Positions 27,622 to 36,537 are shown, counted from the stretch's first letter. The stretch is 64,000 nucleotides of DNA from Segatella copri (GCF_015074785.1 NZ_CP042464.1:1612001-1676000); one strand, 5' to 3'. Program-made: numbers and translations. The notes: a model not told the origin generated them from the letters alone.

Positions 27622-28167
27622 TTATTTCTTAGGAACGAAGGTTTCCCAGGTCTGATCATCGTAGAAAATACGGATTTCGTTGATCTTTCTTTGCGGTTTG
27701 TCTACATATTTTACCGCCGCTTGGGCGATATTTTTAGGTGTACGATTTACACCCTGCATTTGAGGCTGGTCAAAGAGCGAAGGAGAAGTAGGGGAGGCTG
27801 CGGCTCCTTCGGCTCCAAAATCGAGCATAGGCTCGGCAGAGGCGGCTCCAGAAGGCTGACTGCCCTGCTTCATTCCCTCAGCACCACCGGCTGCTCCATC
27901 CGTAATGCCCTGATACATGTCTGCAGCACCCTCTTCGCTGCCACCCTGGGAAGCCTGGTTCTGATACATAGGAGGAGTACCGTAGAGTACCCAATAAACG
28001 TTTACCTGAGGAAAACTCTTATGGATGCCATCCACAATGCTGAGCGATGGATTGGTCTTCCCGTTGAAAATATTGCTCAGTGTAGCGGTCGAGATTCCGA
28101 TCATCTGAGCGAAGTTTTGCTGAGTGAGGTGCTGGTCCTCCATCAGCTGTCTGATTCTATCTTTCAT
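27622..28167 (-). CDS. XRE-family helix-turn-helix regulator
   Basis: The 181-residue protein has an N-terminal helix-turn-helix of the Cro/CI type (about residues 5-60; LTQQNFAQMIGISTATLSNIF). A Gly/Ala/Ser-rich middle (about 70-140) is probably disordered. A conserved-looking C-terminal end follows (INEIRIFYDDQTWETF). This architecture is common in Bacteroidetes; target genes are unknown. A cluster of ATAAAC-type motifs lies upstream. Confidence 0.82.
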   Translation of the reverse strand: MKDRIRQLMEDQHLTQQNFAQMIGISTATLSNIFNGKTNPSLSIVDGIHKSFPQVNVYWVLYGTPPMYQNQASQGGSEEGAADMYQGITDGAAGGAEGMKQGSQPSGAASAEPMLDFGAEGAAASPTSPSLFDQPQMQGVNRTPKNIAQAAVKYVDKPQRKINEIRIFYDDQTWETFVPKK

Positions 28168-28256
28168 GCTCTAAAAATTTTAGCGTTCATTTTTCTACTG
28201 ATACGATGTTTTATTTCCGAACAAGCCACTTTTAGGCCCTTTTTCGGTTGATTTTA

Positions 28257-28287
28257 CAAAGATAAAGCAAAAATTTAGAATAACCAA
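28257..28287 (-). promoter_or_regulatory. Promoter of the XRE regulator
   Basis: TTGG (28284-28287), 19 bp and TATCTTTG (28257-28264) on the minus strand, an exact consensus. It gives a leader of about 85 nt. Confidence 0.8.
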
Positions 28288-28324
28288 ACATTTCTGAATA
28301 AATTTAGATTTTTAAACTTTAGGT

Positions 28325-28770
28325 TTCTGTTTATAAATTTGAATTCTACTCACTCCAGTGTTCGGTTTTTTAGGTTTAGTTTTATAAATATAAACCTATC
28401 AATCAAAATATATGACGAACCTTTTCTTTATAGATTTAGGCTAAATCACTGGTTATTCATACCATAAACTGCCTAAATAAAGGCATATAGAGCGGTTTAT
28501 GCAATGTTTACCCAACACCTATGTAAAAGTCTATGGTTTATAAAACAACTAAAATACATAACTAACTGAGTTTCCGTTACTTACAAATTCAAAATATAGT
28601 ATGAATATTTATTCATTCATAACCATAAACACCCTGTTTTACCTTTATTTTTATAAATATAAAACATAAATTCGTGTATTTAGTTTTCTTGCATTTATGC
28701 TTATAAATCAAAATCACCCGTTTTGATTTGTGAATTTAAAAACATAAACTTAGGAAACATAAACCTTAAC
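28325..28770. other. AT-rich gene-free stretch with clustered ATAAAC motifs
   Basis: The 1-kb gap between the XRE gene and holA holds no convincing gene. Within it ATAAAC or GTTTAT occurs at least eight times on both strands, for example near 28331, 28386, 28466, 28495, 28533, 28623, 28744 and 28758. Two copies of TTATAAATATAAA are also present. Confidence 0.5.
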
Positions 28771-29189
28771 AAATGCAAACGACCGATTTCAGACAACAGG
28801 AAATGGCTAATTTTTCCATTTCTAGCGTATTCCAGCCCATCGGCAAGGAAACGGGCAAATTCGCGAGTAATGAAGAGGGTTAATTTATGTAAGTTACTGA
28901 TAACCAATAAAGTTAAGTCTATTTTCAGGCGAAACAGGAAAATGGGCATCTAGCTCGAAAAATCGCTTAAATCCCCCATTTTTGCCCAAAAATCGCCCAA
29001 AATGAGCCCAGGAAAGCGCCCTAAAAAGAGCCGAAAATCACCTATTTTGGGCAAATTTATAATGCTAAACGCTAGTTGGCTGCTTTCTGGAAACAGGCGG
29101 CAAAGAAGGCCGAAAACGGAAACGAGCTCCTGCCGAGAGAAAACTCTCAGCAGGAGCTCGCCTACTCTCCCCCACCTCGCTCTTCAGCA

Positions 29190-30218
29190 TCAGTGAAGGA
29201 TAAAAAAGATGAGTTCTTTCATCAGTTCACCCACCGGAGTGGATGGATTATCCAGTCCCTTTATCTTCGCATCCACCTCCTTAAACTTCTCAATAATCGC
29301 CATCACTTTCACGCCCGTATAGTTCCTCATTCCTGTAATATATTCGCGCGCCGCCCAAGCTCCGCGCAAATCCAGGAATTTTGCGAGCTCATTTTCGTTC
29401 TGCCTGTTGGGTGCATAATAAGCAATCATCAGGTTTTGGAAATAAGTAAAGAGCATCGGGAGAAGCGTGAAGAGAGAACCACTCTTCGGATTGCTGTCAA
29501 AATAATTTATTATCTGATTTGCCTTGAACACATCGCGGTTGACGATGGCACTTCTCAGCTCGAAGGCATTGAAGTCTTTGCTCACCCCTATTTCTCGCTC
29601 CACAATCTCCGGAGTAACACGCCGGTCATTCTCTGGAAGAGAAATGAGCAGTTTGTCGAGCTCGGAAGTGAGTCGGTGCAAATCTGCTCCCACATGATCA
29701 GCCACCATCTGAGTAGCCTTGGGTTCTATGGTTGCCTTGCGGGTCTTGAGATATGTCTCGATGAAGCCCGGCAGATTTCGATCGTAGAGTTTCTTGCTCT
29801 CAAAAACCACACCCGCCTTGGCAGCGAGGGCAGAAAACTTTTTACGACTGTCGAGCTTGCCGTTTTTATGACAGAAAACAAGGATGGTTGTTTTTACCGG
29901 ATTTTCGAGGTACTTCTCGAGCGCTTCCAAATTCCGCAAATTCTGAGCCTCTTTCACAACCACCACTCTATACTCCGCCATCATCGGGTAGCCCTTGCAC
30001 AAATCTGCCACTTGCGCACCCGTAACATCAGCTCCGAAAACCACCGTCTGATTGAAGTCACGCTCCTCGGGCTGGAGCACATTTTCAGAAATGTAGTCGC
30101 AGATCTTATCTATATAAAAAGGTTCCTCGCCCATCAGAACATAGACGGGAGAATACTTCCGAGCCTTCAAATCTTTCATGATTGACTCGTAACTTATTGC
30201 ACTTTTCTTTTCTACCAT
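29190..30218 (-). CDS. holA: DNA polymerase III subunit delta
   Basis: HolA opens the beta clamp as part of the clamp loader. The frame extends to 30269, but the ATG at 30218 (MVEKKSAISYESI) fits the family start and leaves the leader free. This gives 342 residues. Recognisable segments are SPVYVLMGEEPFYID near the N-terminus and SGSLFTLLPMLFTYFQNLM in the C-terminal collar domain. In Bacteroidales holA often lies next to an HsdR-N-domain gene in divergent orientation, as here. Confidence 0.92.
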   Translation of the reverse strand: MVEKKSAISYESIMKDLKARKYSPVYVLMGEEPFYIDKICDYISENVLQPEERDFNQTVVFGADVTGAQVADLCKGYPMMAEYRVVVVKEAQNLRNLEALEKYLENPVKTTILVFCHKNGKLDSRKKFSALAAKAGVVFESKKLYDRNLPGFIETYLKTRKATIEPKATQMVADHVGADLHRLTSELDKLLISLPENDRRVTPEIVEREIGVSKDFNAFELRSAIVNRDVFKANQIINYFDSNPKSGSLFTLLPMLFTYFQNLMIAYYAPNRQNENELAKFLDLRGAWAAREYITGMRNYTGVKVMAIIEKFKEVDAKIKGLDNPSTPVGELMKELIFFILH

Positions 30219-30222
30219 TGGA

Positions 30223-30350
30223 TTATTTTTTGTAACTTTGCACCCAGCAAACTCTGGGGGTGCGGACAAGCATTTGCTCCGCCTCCAGGTTCGCAGTTTT
30301 CTGAGGTGCAGTTTTCAGCTGCACTTCGACTGCAAAGTTACAAAAAATAA
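30223..30350. repeat. Perfect 20-bp inverted repeat carrying facing -7 boxes
   Basis: TTATTTTTTGTAACTTTGCA occurs on the plus strand at 30223-30242 and on the minus strand at 30331-30350, 88 bp apart. Each copy contains TAACTTTG. The minus copy has TAGG 19 bp upstream (30360-30363) and probably drives holA. The plus copy lacks a -33 box. Confidence 0.8.
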
Positions 30351-30474
30351 ATTGAACTGCCTATATAAAAGAGGTAGTTTTTGAAAATGAGGTATGGTTA
30401 AAAGAAGAAAAGAAACCATATCGAAAACAGAAAAGAAAGAAATATAACCCCTATATATAATAAGGTATAGAAAA

Positions 30475-30897
30475 ATGATTCGCTTAAATTTGCCATCTTT
30501 CGACATCAAGGTTTCGGGCTCAAAACAGCATCCCCAGATACTGGATGTGTTGCGCCGGAAGTTCATCACGCTCACTCCCGAAGAGTGGGTGCGCCAGCAT
30601 TTCGTTCATTTTCTCATCGAGCACAAGGGGTATCCTGCCTCGCTGCTCGCCAACGAAATCCAGCTGAAATGTGGCGACAAGGTGCTGCGCGCCGACAGTG
30701 TACTCTACTCCCGTGAGCTGCAGCCCCGCATGATTATCGAGTACAAAGCCCCTCACATCCCCATCACGCAGAAAGTGTTCGACCAGATTTCGGTCTACAA
30801 TCTTCTGCTCCATGTCGACTTTCTGGTGGTGAGCAACGGGCTGGAGCATTACATCTGCAAGATGGATTATAAAAGCCTTAATTCCGCAACACTATAG
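30475..30897 (+). pseudogene. HsdR N-terminal-domain protein, 5' part, cut by an IS
   Basis: About 136 genuine residues match the small stand-alone 'type I restriction R protein N-terminal' family (nuclease-like fold; ADSVLYSRELQPRMIIEYKAPHI). The frame runs into the IS at 30884 and stops at 30897, so the last residues (SATL) are IS-encoded. The missing C-terminus lies beyond the IS at 32463-32531. Removing the IS and one ATT rejoins the frame (KSLNLRKSKKYVFLE). The function of these small proteins is unknown. They are not part of a type I restriction locus here. Confidence 0.85.
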
Positions 30898-30945
30898 TTT
30901 AATATTATTTATAAGTGCCTGAGCAACAAAAAAGTTACCCAGGAT

Positions 30946-31021
30946 TTTGCCATGTCAGAATTTTCACTTACCTTAGTGTTGCGAAAAGAAGACAAGCAAA
31001 ACTCTAATATGACATGGCAAA
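30946..31021 (+). promoter_or_regulatory. Inverted repeat covering the transposase start codon
   Basis: TTTGCCATGTC (30946-30956) is the exact reverse complement of GACATGGCAAA (31011-31021), which contains the transposase ATG (31014-31016). In read-through RNA from outside the IS this 11-bp stem could hide the start codon. Confidence 0.7.
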
Positions 31022-32300
31022 GATACAAATAAAATCTGAGAAACTCACTCCTTTTGGGGGAATTTTTTCGATTATGGAGCAATTTGATGCTCTTTTAGCT
31101 CAAACCATAGATTCCACCTTGGGATTGAGATGCACTATGTTTGGTTATCAATATAGCGAGATTCTACGCTCTCTGATGTGCGTATATCTTTGTGGTGGCT
31201 CATGCATTGAGGATGTTACAACTCACCTGATGAAACATTTGTCTCTTCATCCAACTCTTCGCACTTGCAGCGCAGACACCATATTACGTGCTATCGAAGA
31301 ACTGACTTTTAAGAGCATCACCTATAAGTCTGCTTCTGGCAAATCCTATGATTTCAATACTGCAGACAAGATGAACTGCTTACTGGTCAATGCCCTGCTT
31401 GCTACTGGTCAATTGAAATCCGGTCAAGAGTATGATTTTGACTTTGACCATCAGTTCATTGAAACAGAGAAGTATGATGCAAAACCAACCTACAAGAAGT
31501 TCTTGGGCTATAGTCCAGGCGTAGCTGTCATTAACGACATGATTGTTGGTATTGAAAATAGAGACGGCAACACAAACGTACGCTTCAACCAAAAAGAAAC
31601 TTTGGAAAGAATCTTCAAGCGATTGGAGGCTTCGGAAATATATATTTCTCGTGCCCGCATGGATTGCGGCTCATGTTCGGAGGAAATCGTAGATATGGTA
31701 GAGGCTCATTGCAGGCATTTTTATATTCGTGCCAACAGATGCTCTTCTTTCTACGATTCCATGTTTGCCTTAACTGGATGGAAAACTGTTGAAATCAACG
31801 GTATTGAGTTTGAGTTGAATTCTATCCTTGTTGAGAAATGGAAAGGAAAACCGTATCGTCTTGTCATACAGAGACAAAGGCGAATAGATGGAGACCTTGA
31901 CATTTGGGAAGGCGAATATACCTACAGATGTATACTGACTAACGATTACAAGTCGAGTGCAAGAGACATCGTGGAATTCTACAATCTTCGTGGTGGCAAG
32001 GAACGCATCTTCGATGACATGAACAATGGCTTTGGCTGGAATCGATTGCCAAAATCGTTCATGGCACAGAATACTGTATTCCTGCTTATGACAGCTCTCA
32101 TCAGAAACTTCTACAAAGCTATTATGCAGAGATTGAAAACCCATGAATTTGGATTGCGTGCCACCAGCAGAATCAAGACCTTTGTTTTCAAGTTCATCTC
32201 TGTTCCTGCGAAATGGATTAAGACATCACGTAGGCATGTATTGAACATTTACTCAGACAACAATGCTTATGCCAACCTGTTCAAGACAGACTTTGGTTAA
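31014..32300 (+). CDS. IS1380-family transposase
   Basis: The 428-residue DDE transposase resembles those of Bacteroides elements such as IS612, IS614 and IS942. Visible parts are the N-terminal region (LTPFGGIFSIMEQFD), a catalytic Asp segment DFDHQFIETEKYDA, a second acidic segment RARMDCGSCSEE, and the C-terminal YNLRGGKERIFDDMNNGFGW with the probable Glu. The gene is full-length and the IS may be active. Confidence 0.9.
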   Translation: MAKIQIKSEKLTPFGGIFSIMEQFDALLAQTIDSTLGLRCTMFGYQYSEILRSLMCVYLCGGSCIEDVTTHLMKHLSLHPTLRTCSADTILRAIEELTFKSITYKSASGKSYDFNTADKMNCLLVNALLATGQLKSGQEYDFDFDHQFIETEKYDAKPTYKKFLGYSPGVAVINDMIVGIENRDGNTNVRFNQKETLERIFKRLEASEIYISRARMDCGSCSEEIVDMVEAHCRHFYIRANRCSSFYDSMFALTGWKTVEINGIEFELNSILVEKWKGKPYRLVIQRQRRIDGDLDIWEGEYTYRCILTNDYKSSARDIVEFYNLRGGKERIFDDMNNGFGWNRLPKSFMAQNTVFLLMTALIRNFYKAIMQRLKTHEFGLRATSRIKTFVFKFISVPAKWIKTSRRHVLNIYSDNNAYANLFKTDFG

Positions 32301-32462
32301 AGACCATGCTTTTCTGGTTAAACCAGCGTATTACCTCAAGTCGCTTTATGGGGTAAGGGGATTTTGTGTCTGCGACATTTCTGTTGTGCAAGAAATATGT
32401 ACAATAAAATGAATTTTGTCGCTTTGCAAGCAAAATCCCACTAAACCCTATAGGTTGCGGAT

Positions 32463-32531
32463 TTGAGGAAAAGTAAAAAATATGTATTTTTAGAGACTAT
32501 TCCCGATTATTCCGATTTATTGACATTATGA
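32463..32531 (+). pseudogene. HsdR N-terminal-domain protein, 3' remnant beyond the IS
   Basis: The 22 codons LRKSKKYVFLETIPDYSDLLTL and a TGA stop continue the frame of the gene cut at 30883. The sequence fits the usual C-terminus of this small family. Confidence 0.75.
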
Positions 32532-32762
32532 GAGTGTCGGGAGATAGTTCGGAAGTTTTTAAACAGAGTTTCCCCAGCCTTCAAAATTTGCGAATTTCCG
32601 CCCAACCGGCCATTCGTTTTAGAATTCGCGAATTTTGGAGGCCTTTTTCTGCCTCCTTTTCCTCTCCCTTTTTGAGTACTCCTTTTCCTCTCCCTTTTTG
32701 AGCACTCCTTTTCCTCCCATCCCCTTTCTCGCGTTATTTTTTAATAAAAAAACCATTTTCAT

Positions 32763-32793
32763 TTTGTAGTCTCCTCCTTTTATACTATCTTTG
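32763..32793 (+). promoter_or_regulatory. Promoter upstream of ugd
   Basis: TTTG (32763-32766), 19 bp and TATCTTTG (32786-32793). A second -7 box (TATCTTTG, 32852-32859) follows after a palindromic element, so transcription may start at either. Confidence 0.75.
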
Positions 32794-32860
32794 CATAAGA
32801 TAAGCTGCACTCGGCAATTTGAAAGCAAGCTTTCATTGCTCTCGTTTGCATTATCTTTGC
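32786..32860 (+). repeat. Palindromic promoter-associated element, copy A
   Basis: The layout is a -7 box, GCTGCACTCGGCAATTT, the stem GAAAGC-AA-GCTTTC, CATTGCTCTCGTTTGCA, then a second -7 box. The same layout occurs at 50659-50744 (minus), 54532-54596 and 56237-56317. Confidence 0.85.
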
Positions 32861-32912
32861 AACTAATATATATATATATTAAGGTATAGACTGCCTAAAA
32901 GAACAGAAAGAA

Positions 32913-34166
32913 ATGGAGAATAAAAAGATAAAAATAGCCGTAGCCGGAACAGGATATGTAGGCCTGAGCATCGCTACCCTGCTGAGCCAGCATCATGAGG
33001 TGGTGGCCGTAGACGTGATACCCGAAAAGGTGGAGCTCATCAACTCGCGCCGCTCGCCTATCCAGGACGAATACATAGAGAAATATCTGGCTGAAAAGGA
33101 ACTCAACCTCAAAGCCACAACCGATGGAGAAGAAGCCTATAAGGATGCCGACTTCGTAGTGATTGCCACACCAACCAACTATGATCCGGTGAAAAACTAC
33201 TTCGATACCTCGCATGTAGAAGAAGTCATCCGTCTGGTGATGCAGGTGAATCCCGATGCCATCATGGTCATCAAGAGCACCATTCCGGTAGGCTACACCG
33301 AAAGCATCCGCCAGAAGACGGGCAGCAAGAACATCATCTTCGCTCCTGAATTCCTGCGCGAGAGCAAGGCTCTCTACGACAACCTCTACCCGAGCCGCAT
33401 CATCGTGGGCAGACCGAACGGTGACGAGCGACTGGACCAGGCAGCCCGCACCTTTGCAGAACTGCTGAAAGAGGGAGCCATCAAGCAAGACATAGAAACC
33501 CTGTTCATGGGACTTACCGAGGCAGAGGCGGTGAAACTCTTCGCCAACACCTACCTCGCCCTGCGCGTGAGCTACTTCAACGAGCTGGATACCTACGCCG
33601 AAATGAAGGGCCTCGACACCAAGGCGATTATCGACGGAGTGGGTCTGGACCCTCGCATCGGCACCTTCTACAACAACCCTTCCTTCGGATACGGCGGCTA
33701 CTGTCTGCCGAAAGATACCAAGCAGCTGCTCGCCAACTACGCCGATGTGCCTGAGAACCTGATTCAGGCGATTGTGGAGAGCAACCGCACCCGCAAGGAT
33801 TTCATCGCCGACCGCGTGCTGAACATGGCCGGCTACTACGATTATGCCAACCAGAACAACTTCAGCGAGGAGGAAGAGAAGCCTTGCACCATCGGCGTAT
33901 ACCGCCTCACGATGAAGAGCAACAGCGACAACTTCCGCCAGAGCAGCATACAGGGCGTGATGAAGCGCATCAAGGCAAAGGGCGCGCAGGTTATCATCTA
34001 CGAACCTACGCTGAAAGACGGAACCACCTTCTTCGGAAGCCGCATCGTAAACAACCTGGATGCCTTCAAGCAGCAGAGCCAGGCCATCATCGCCAACCGG
34101 TATGACAAGTGTCTGGATGATGTAGAAGAGAAGGTTTACACCCGCGATATTTTCAGAAGAGACTGA
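32913..34166 (+). CDS. ugd: UDP-glucose 6-dehydrogenase
   Basis: The 417-residue nucleotide-sugar dehydrogenase probably oxidises UDP-glucose to UDP-glucuronate for capsule or polysaccharide synthesis. The NAD-binding motif is [15 protein letters not shown]. The catalytic Cys is in [12 protein letters not shown] and the substrate loop in [15 protein letters not shown]-ManNAc or UDP-GlcNAc dehydrogenase activity is possible, but the length and motifs fit the UGD/Ugd group. No polysaccharide genes adjoin it. Confidence 0.9.
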   Translation: MENKKIKIAVAGTGYVGLSIATLLSQHHEVVAVDVIPEKVELINSRRSPIQDEYIEKYLAEKELNLKATTDGEEAYKDADFVVIATPTNYDPVKNYFDTSHVEEVIRLVMQVNPDAIMVIKSTIPVGYTESIRQKTGSKNIIFAPEFLRESKALYDNLYPSRIIVGRPNGDERLDQAARTFAELLKEGAIKQDIETLFMGLTEAEAVKLFANTYLALRVSYFNELDTYAEMKGLDTKAIIDGVGLDPRIGTFYNNPSFGYGGYCLPKDTKQLLANYADVPENLIQAIVESNRTRKDFIADRVLNMAGYYDYANQNNFSEEEEKPCTIGVYRLTMKSNSDNFRQSSIQGVMKRIKAKGAQVIIYEPTLKDGTTFFGSRIVNNLDAFKQQSQAIIANRYDKCLDDVEEKVYTRDIFRRD

Positions 34167-34181
34167 TCTGAACAGAAAGTT

Positions 34182-34223
34182 AATAGTTAAAAGTTAACAG
34201 TTGAAAGCTGAAAGCTGAAGACG
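34182..34223 (+). repeat. Degenerate heptamer array (GTTAAWA/GCTGAAA)
   Basis: Six units (GTTAATA, GTTAAAA, GTTAACA, GTTGAAA, GCTGAAA, GCTGAAG) lie just after the ugd stop codon. Confidence 0.8.
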
Positions 34224-34269
34224 GAAAATAGGAAAACAATAATATTTATAATAAAGAGAAAAATAAGAA

Positions 34270-34737
34270 ATGGCAAAATTAGTAATCAATTCCTACGAGG
34301 AATTTGCATCTCACCTCGGTGAGAAGTTAGGAGAATCAGACTGGTTGCAGATTGACCAGGACCGTATCAACAAGTTCGCAGACGCTACACTCGACCCACA
34401 GTGGATCCACGTAGACGTAGAGCGCGCCAAGGTAGAGAGCCCTTACCACAGCACCATTGCTCACGGTTACCTCACCCTCTCAGTACTCCCATACCTCTGG
34501 CAGCAGATTATCGAGGTAAACAACCTCAAGATGCTCGTAAACTACGGCATGGACAAGATGAAGTTCGGTCAGCCAGTCATCACCGGTTCACGCGTGCGCC
34601 TGGTAGCCACTCTCCACGACATCCAGAACATCCGTGGCATCTGCAAGACCAGCATCAAGTTTGACATCGAAATAGAAGGTCAGCGCAAGCCAGCCCTCTC
34701 AGGCATCGCTTCTTTCCTCTACTATTTCAACAACTAA
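34270..34737 (+). CDS. MaoC family hotdog dehydratase
   Basis: The 155-residue single-hotdog protein carries the MaoC/R-hydratase catalytic segment (FADATLDPQWIHVD) and the following HSTIAHGYLTL, with the Asp/His pair of (R)-specific enoyl-CoA hydratases. It probably hydrates a short enoyl thioester; the true substrate is unknown. It is 3 bp upstream of the DjlA-like gene, so the two are one transcript. Confidence 0.88.
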   Translation: MAKLVINSYEEFASHLGEKLGESDWLQIDQDRINKFADATLDPQWIHVDVERAKVESPYHSTIAHGYLTLSVLPYLWQQIIEVNNLKMLVNYGMDKMKFGQPVITGSRVRLVATLHDIQNIRGICKTSIKFDIEIEGQRKPALSGIASFLYYFNN

Positions 34738-34740
34738 AAG

Positions 34741-35592
34741 ATGGCAGCAGGTAAATGGATTGGTGGTGTGCTCGGTTTCATCACAGCCGGTCCGCTGGGA
34801 GCCCTGGCAGGTTATGCCCTCGGTTCGCTCTTTGAGCACGGACTGGATGCGGTAAACCGCGACGGCGACCACCGTTACAACAACGCCTACGATGCCTACA
34901 GCGGCAACCAGAGCTACGGCAACCAGAGCTACGGCAACCAGAGCTACGGCCGCCAGCAGAGCTATGAGGGAGAGCGAAACTCCTTCATGTTTTCGCTGCT
35001 GGTGCTCAGCTCCTACATCATCAATGCAGATGGCAAGATCATGCATTCCGAGATGGAGATGGTGCGCCGCTTCCTGCGTCAGAATTTCGGCGAGGCAGCC
35101 AAGCAGCAGGGCGAGGAAATCCTCCTCAAACTCTTCGAACAGCAGAAGCAGATGGGCATGCAGCAGTACCGTTCGGTGATACAGGACAGCTGTCATCAGA
35201 TACGTTCCAACATGATGTATGAGCAGCGCCTGCAGTTGCTCAATTTCCTCGTCATGATAGCCCAGGCCGATGGAGTTGTGAATTCTCAGGAGATTCAGGC
35301 GCTCAAGGAGATGGCCATCCACATGGGTCTTTCTGCCGAGGATGTAGACCAGATGTTGAATCTGGAGAGCGGGGCTTCTTCAGCAGGCAGTCTGGATGAT
35401 GCCTACCGTGTTCTGGGTATCAGTCCTGACGCCTCAAACGATGAGGTGAAGGCCGCATACCGCAAGATGGCACTCAAGCATCATCCTGACAAGGTAGCAG
35501 CCCTAGGCGAAGATGTGCGCCGTGCAGCCGAGAAGAAATTCCAGGAAATCAACGACGCCAAAGACCGCATCTACAAGGCAAGAGGAATCTAA
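34741..35592 (+). CDS. DjlA-like co-chaperone (TerB and J domains)
   Basis: The 283-residue protein starts with a Gly/Ala-rich hydrophobic segment (GVLGFITAGPLGALAGYALG) that may be a membrane anchor. A short repeat of NQSYG units follows (about 55-75), then a TerB-like helical domain (about 80-205; IINADGKIMHSEMEMVRRF). A C-terminal J domain (about 218-283) has the HPD motif (KHHPDKV). This is the DjlA domain order, so it probably stimulates DnaK at the membrane. Confidence 0.88.
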   Translation: MAAGKWIGGVLGFITAGPLGALAGYALGSLFEHGLDAVNRDGDHRYNNAYDAYSGNQSYGNQSYGNQSYGRQQSYEGERNSFMFSLLVLSSYIINADGKIMHSEMEMVRRFLRQNFGEAAKQQGEEILLKLFEQQKQMGMQQYRSVIQDSCHQIRSNMMYEQRLQLLNFLVMIAQADGVVNSQEIQALKEMAIHMGLSAEDVDQMLNLESGASSAGSLDDAYRVLGISPDASNDEVKAAYRKMALKHHPDKVAALGEDVRRAAEKKFQEINDAKDRIYKARGI

Positions 35593-35654
35593 AAAAGAGA
35601 GGAATCTAGAAAAAAAGACAGATTTCTCATCTGCCTGAAACGGAAAAAAATAAA

Positions 35655-35680
35655 GGCTCGCCAAGCAATTTTGGCGAGCC
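35655..35680. terminator. Bidirectional terminator between djlA-like and zinc-ribbon genes
   Basis: GGCTCGCCAA (35655-35664) pairs with TTGGCGAGCC (35671-35680) around a 6-nt loop, between two convergent genes. Confidence 0.85.
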
Positions 35681-35693
35681 TTCATTGTATCTT

Positions 35694-36521
35694 TTAATCC
35701 TCATCCTCAGTCTTTCTTCTGCGGATAGCGCGCTTGCGCTTTGGCTTCTCCTCAGTCTTAGGAGACTCAATCTTAACACCAGCCAATTCTGGGTCGATGA
35801 GGATACGGCCACAATACTCACAAGGGATAATCTTCTTGTGCATCTTGATATCGAGCTGGCGCTGAGGTGGAATCTTGTTGAAGCAACCGCCACATGCATC
35901 ACGCTGCACGTAAACGATACCCAAACCGTTGCGGGCACCATTACGGATGCGCTTGAAGCTCTGGAGCAAACGTGGCTCAATCTTCTTCTCGAGCTCGAAT
36001 GCCTTCTCCTTCAAATTCTCCTCTTCCTCACGGGTTTCAGCCATGATAGACTCAAGCTCAGAACGCTTCATTACCAAGCCCTTCTCGCGGTCTGCCTTCT
36101 GGTCCTCAGCCTTGTGAAGGTCGTACAGGCGCTCGTTGATTGTCTGCTGCGCCTCGCGGATCTTCTTGCTGCAAAGTTCGATTTCCAGCTCCTGGAACTC
36201 GATTTCCTTGCTCAAAGTATCATACTCGCGGTTGTTGCTAACCATTTCGAGCTGCTTCTTATAACGCTCCACGCTAGCCTGAGCCTCCTCAATCTCGTGC
36301 TGCTTCTGATCGATGGCGCGGTCAAACTGCTCAATATCGGTCTGGATTTTCTCGATACGGGTGGTAAGACCAGCAATATCGTCTTCCAAATCCTGAACTT
36401 CGAGAGGCAACTCACCTCTCAACGCACGCTTTTCATCAATTGCAGACAAGGTGGTCTGAAGCTGATAGAGAGCCTTCAACTTCTCTTCCACTGTCAAATC
36501 TGTAGGATCTTTCTTTGCCAT
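35694..36521 (-). CDS. Coiled-coil protein with C4 zinc ribbon (CT398-like)
   Basis: The 275-residue protein is almost entirely coiled coil (about residues 10-195; heptads in LEDDIAGLTTRIEKIQTDIE). A C4 zinc ribbon follows (CGGCFNK...CEYCGRIL, about 205-240), with a basic tail. The family is widespread and is related to chlamydial CT398/CdsZ. Its role is not well defined. It is co-directional with the Nif3 gene 66 bp upstream; this pairing is common in Bacteroidetes. Confidence 0.88.
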   Translation of the reverse strand: MAKKDPTDLTVEEKLKALYQLQTTLSAIDEKRALRGELPLEVQDLEDDIAGLTTRIEKIQTDIEQFDRAIDQKQHEIEEAQASVERYKKQLEMVSNNREYDTLSKEIEFQELEIELCSKKIREAQQTINERLYDLHKAEDQKADREKGLVMKRSELESIMAETREEEENLKEKAFELEKKIEPRLLQSFKRIRNGARNGLGIVYVQRDACGGCFNKIPPQRQLDIKMHKKIIPCEYCGRILIDPELAGVKIESPKTEEKPKRKRAIRRRKTEDED

Positions 36522-36537
36522 AACTTTATTTTTTTTA

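Larger units (their letters stand above)
30884..32460 (+). mobile_element. IS1380-family insertion sequence
   Basis: A 1,577-bp element is bounded by imperfect terminal inverted repeats. CCGCAACaCTATAGttTA is at the left end and CCGCAACCTATAGGGTTTA is on the minus strand at the right end. It is flanked by a 3-bp direct repeat ATT (30881-30883 and 32461-32463). It carries one transposase gene. The family is assigned from the transposase sequence. Confidence 0.88.

Noticed and set aside
28701..28953. Short frames on both strands in the gap before holA
   Set aside because: AT-rich composition, no start context and no family resemblance.
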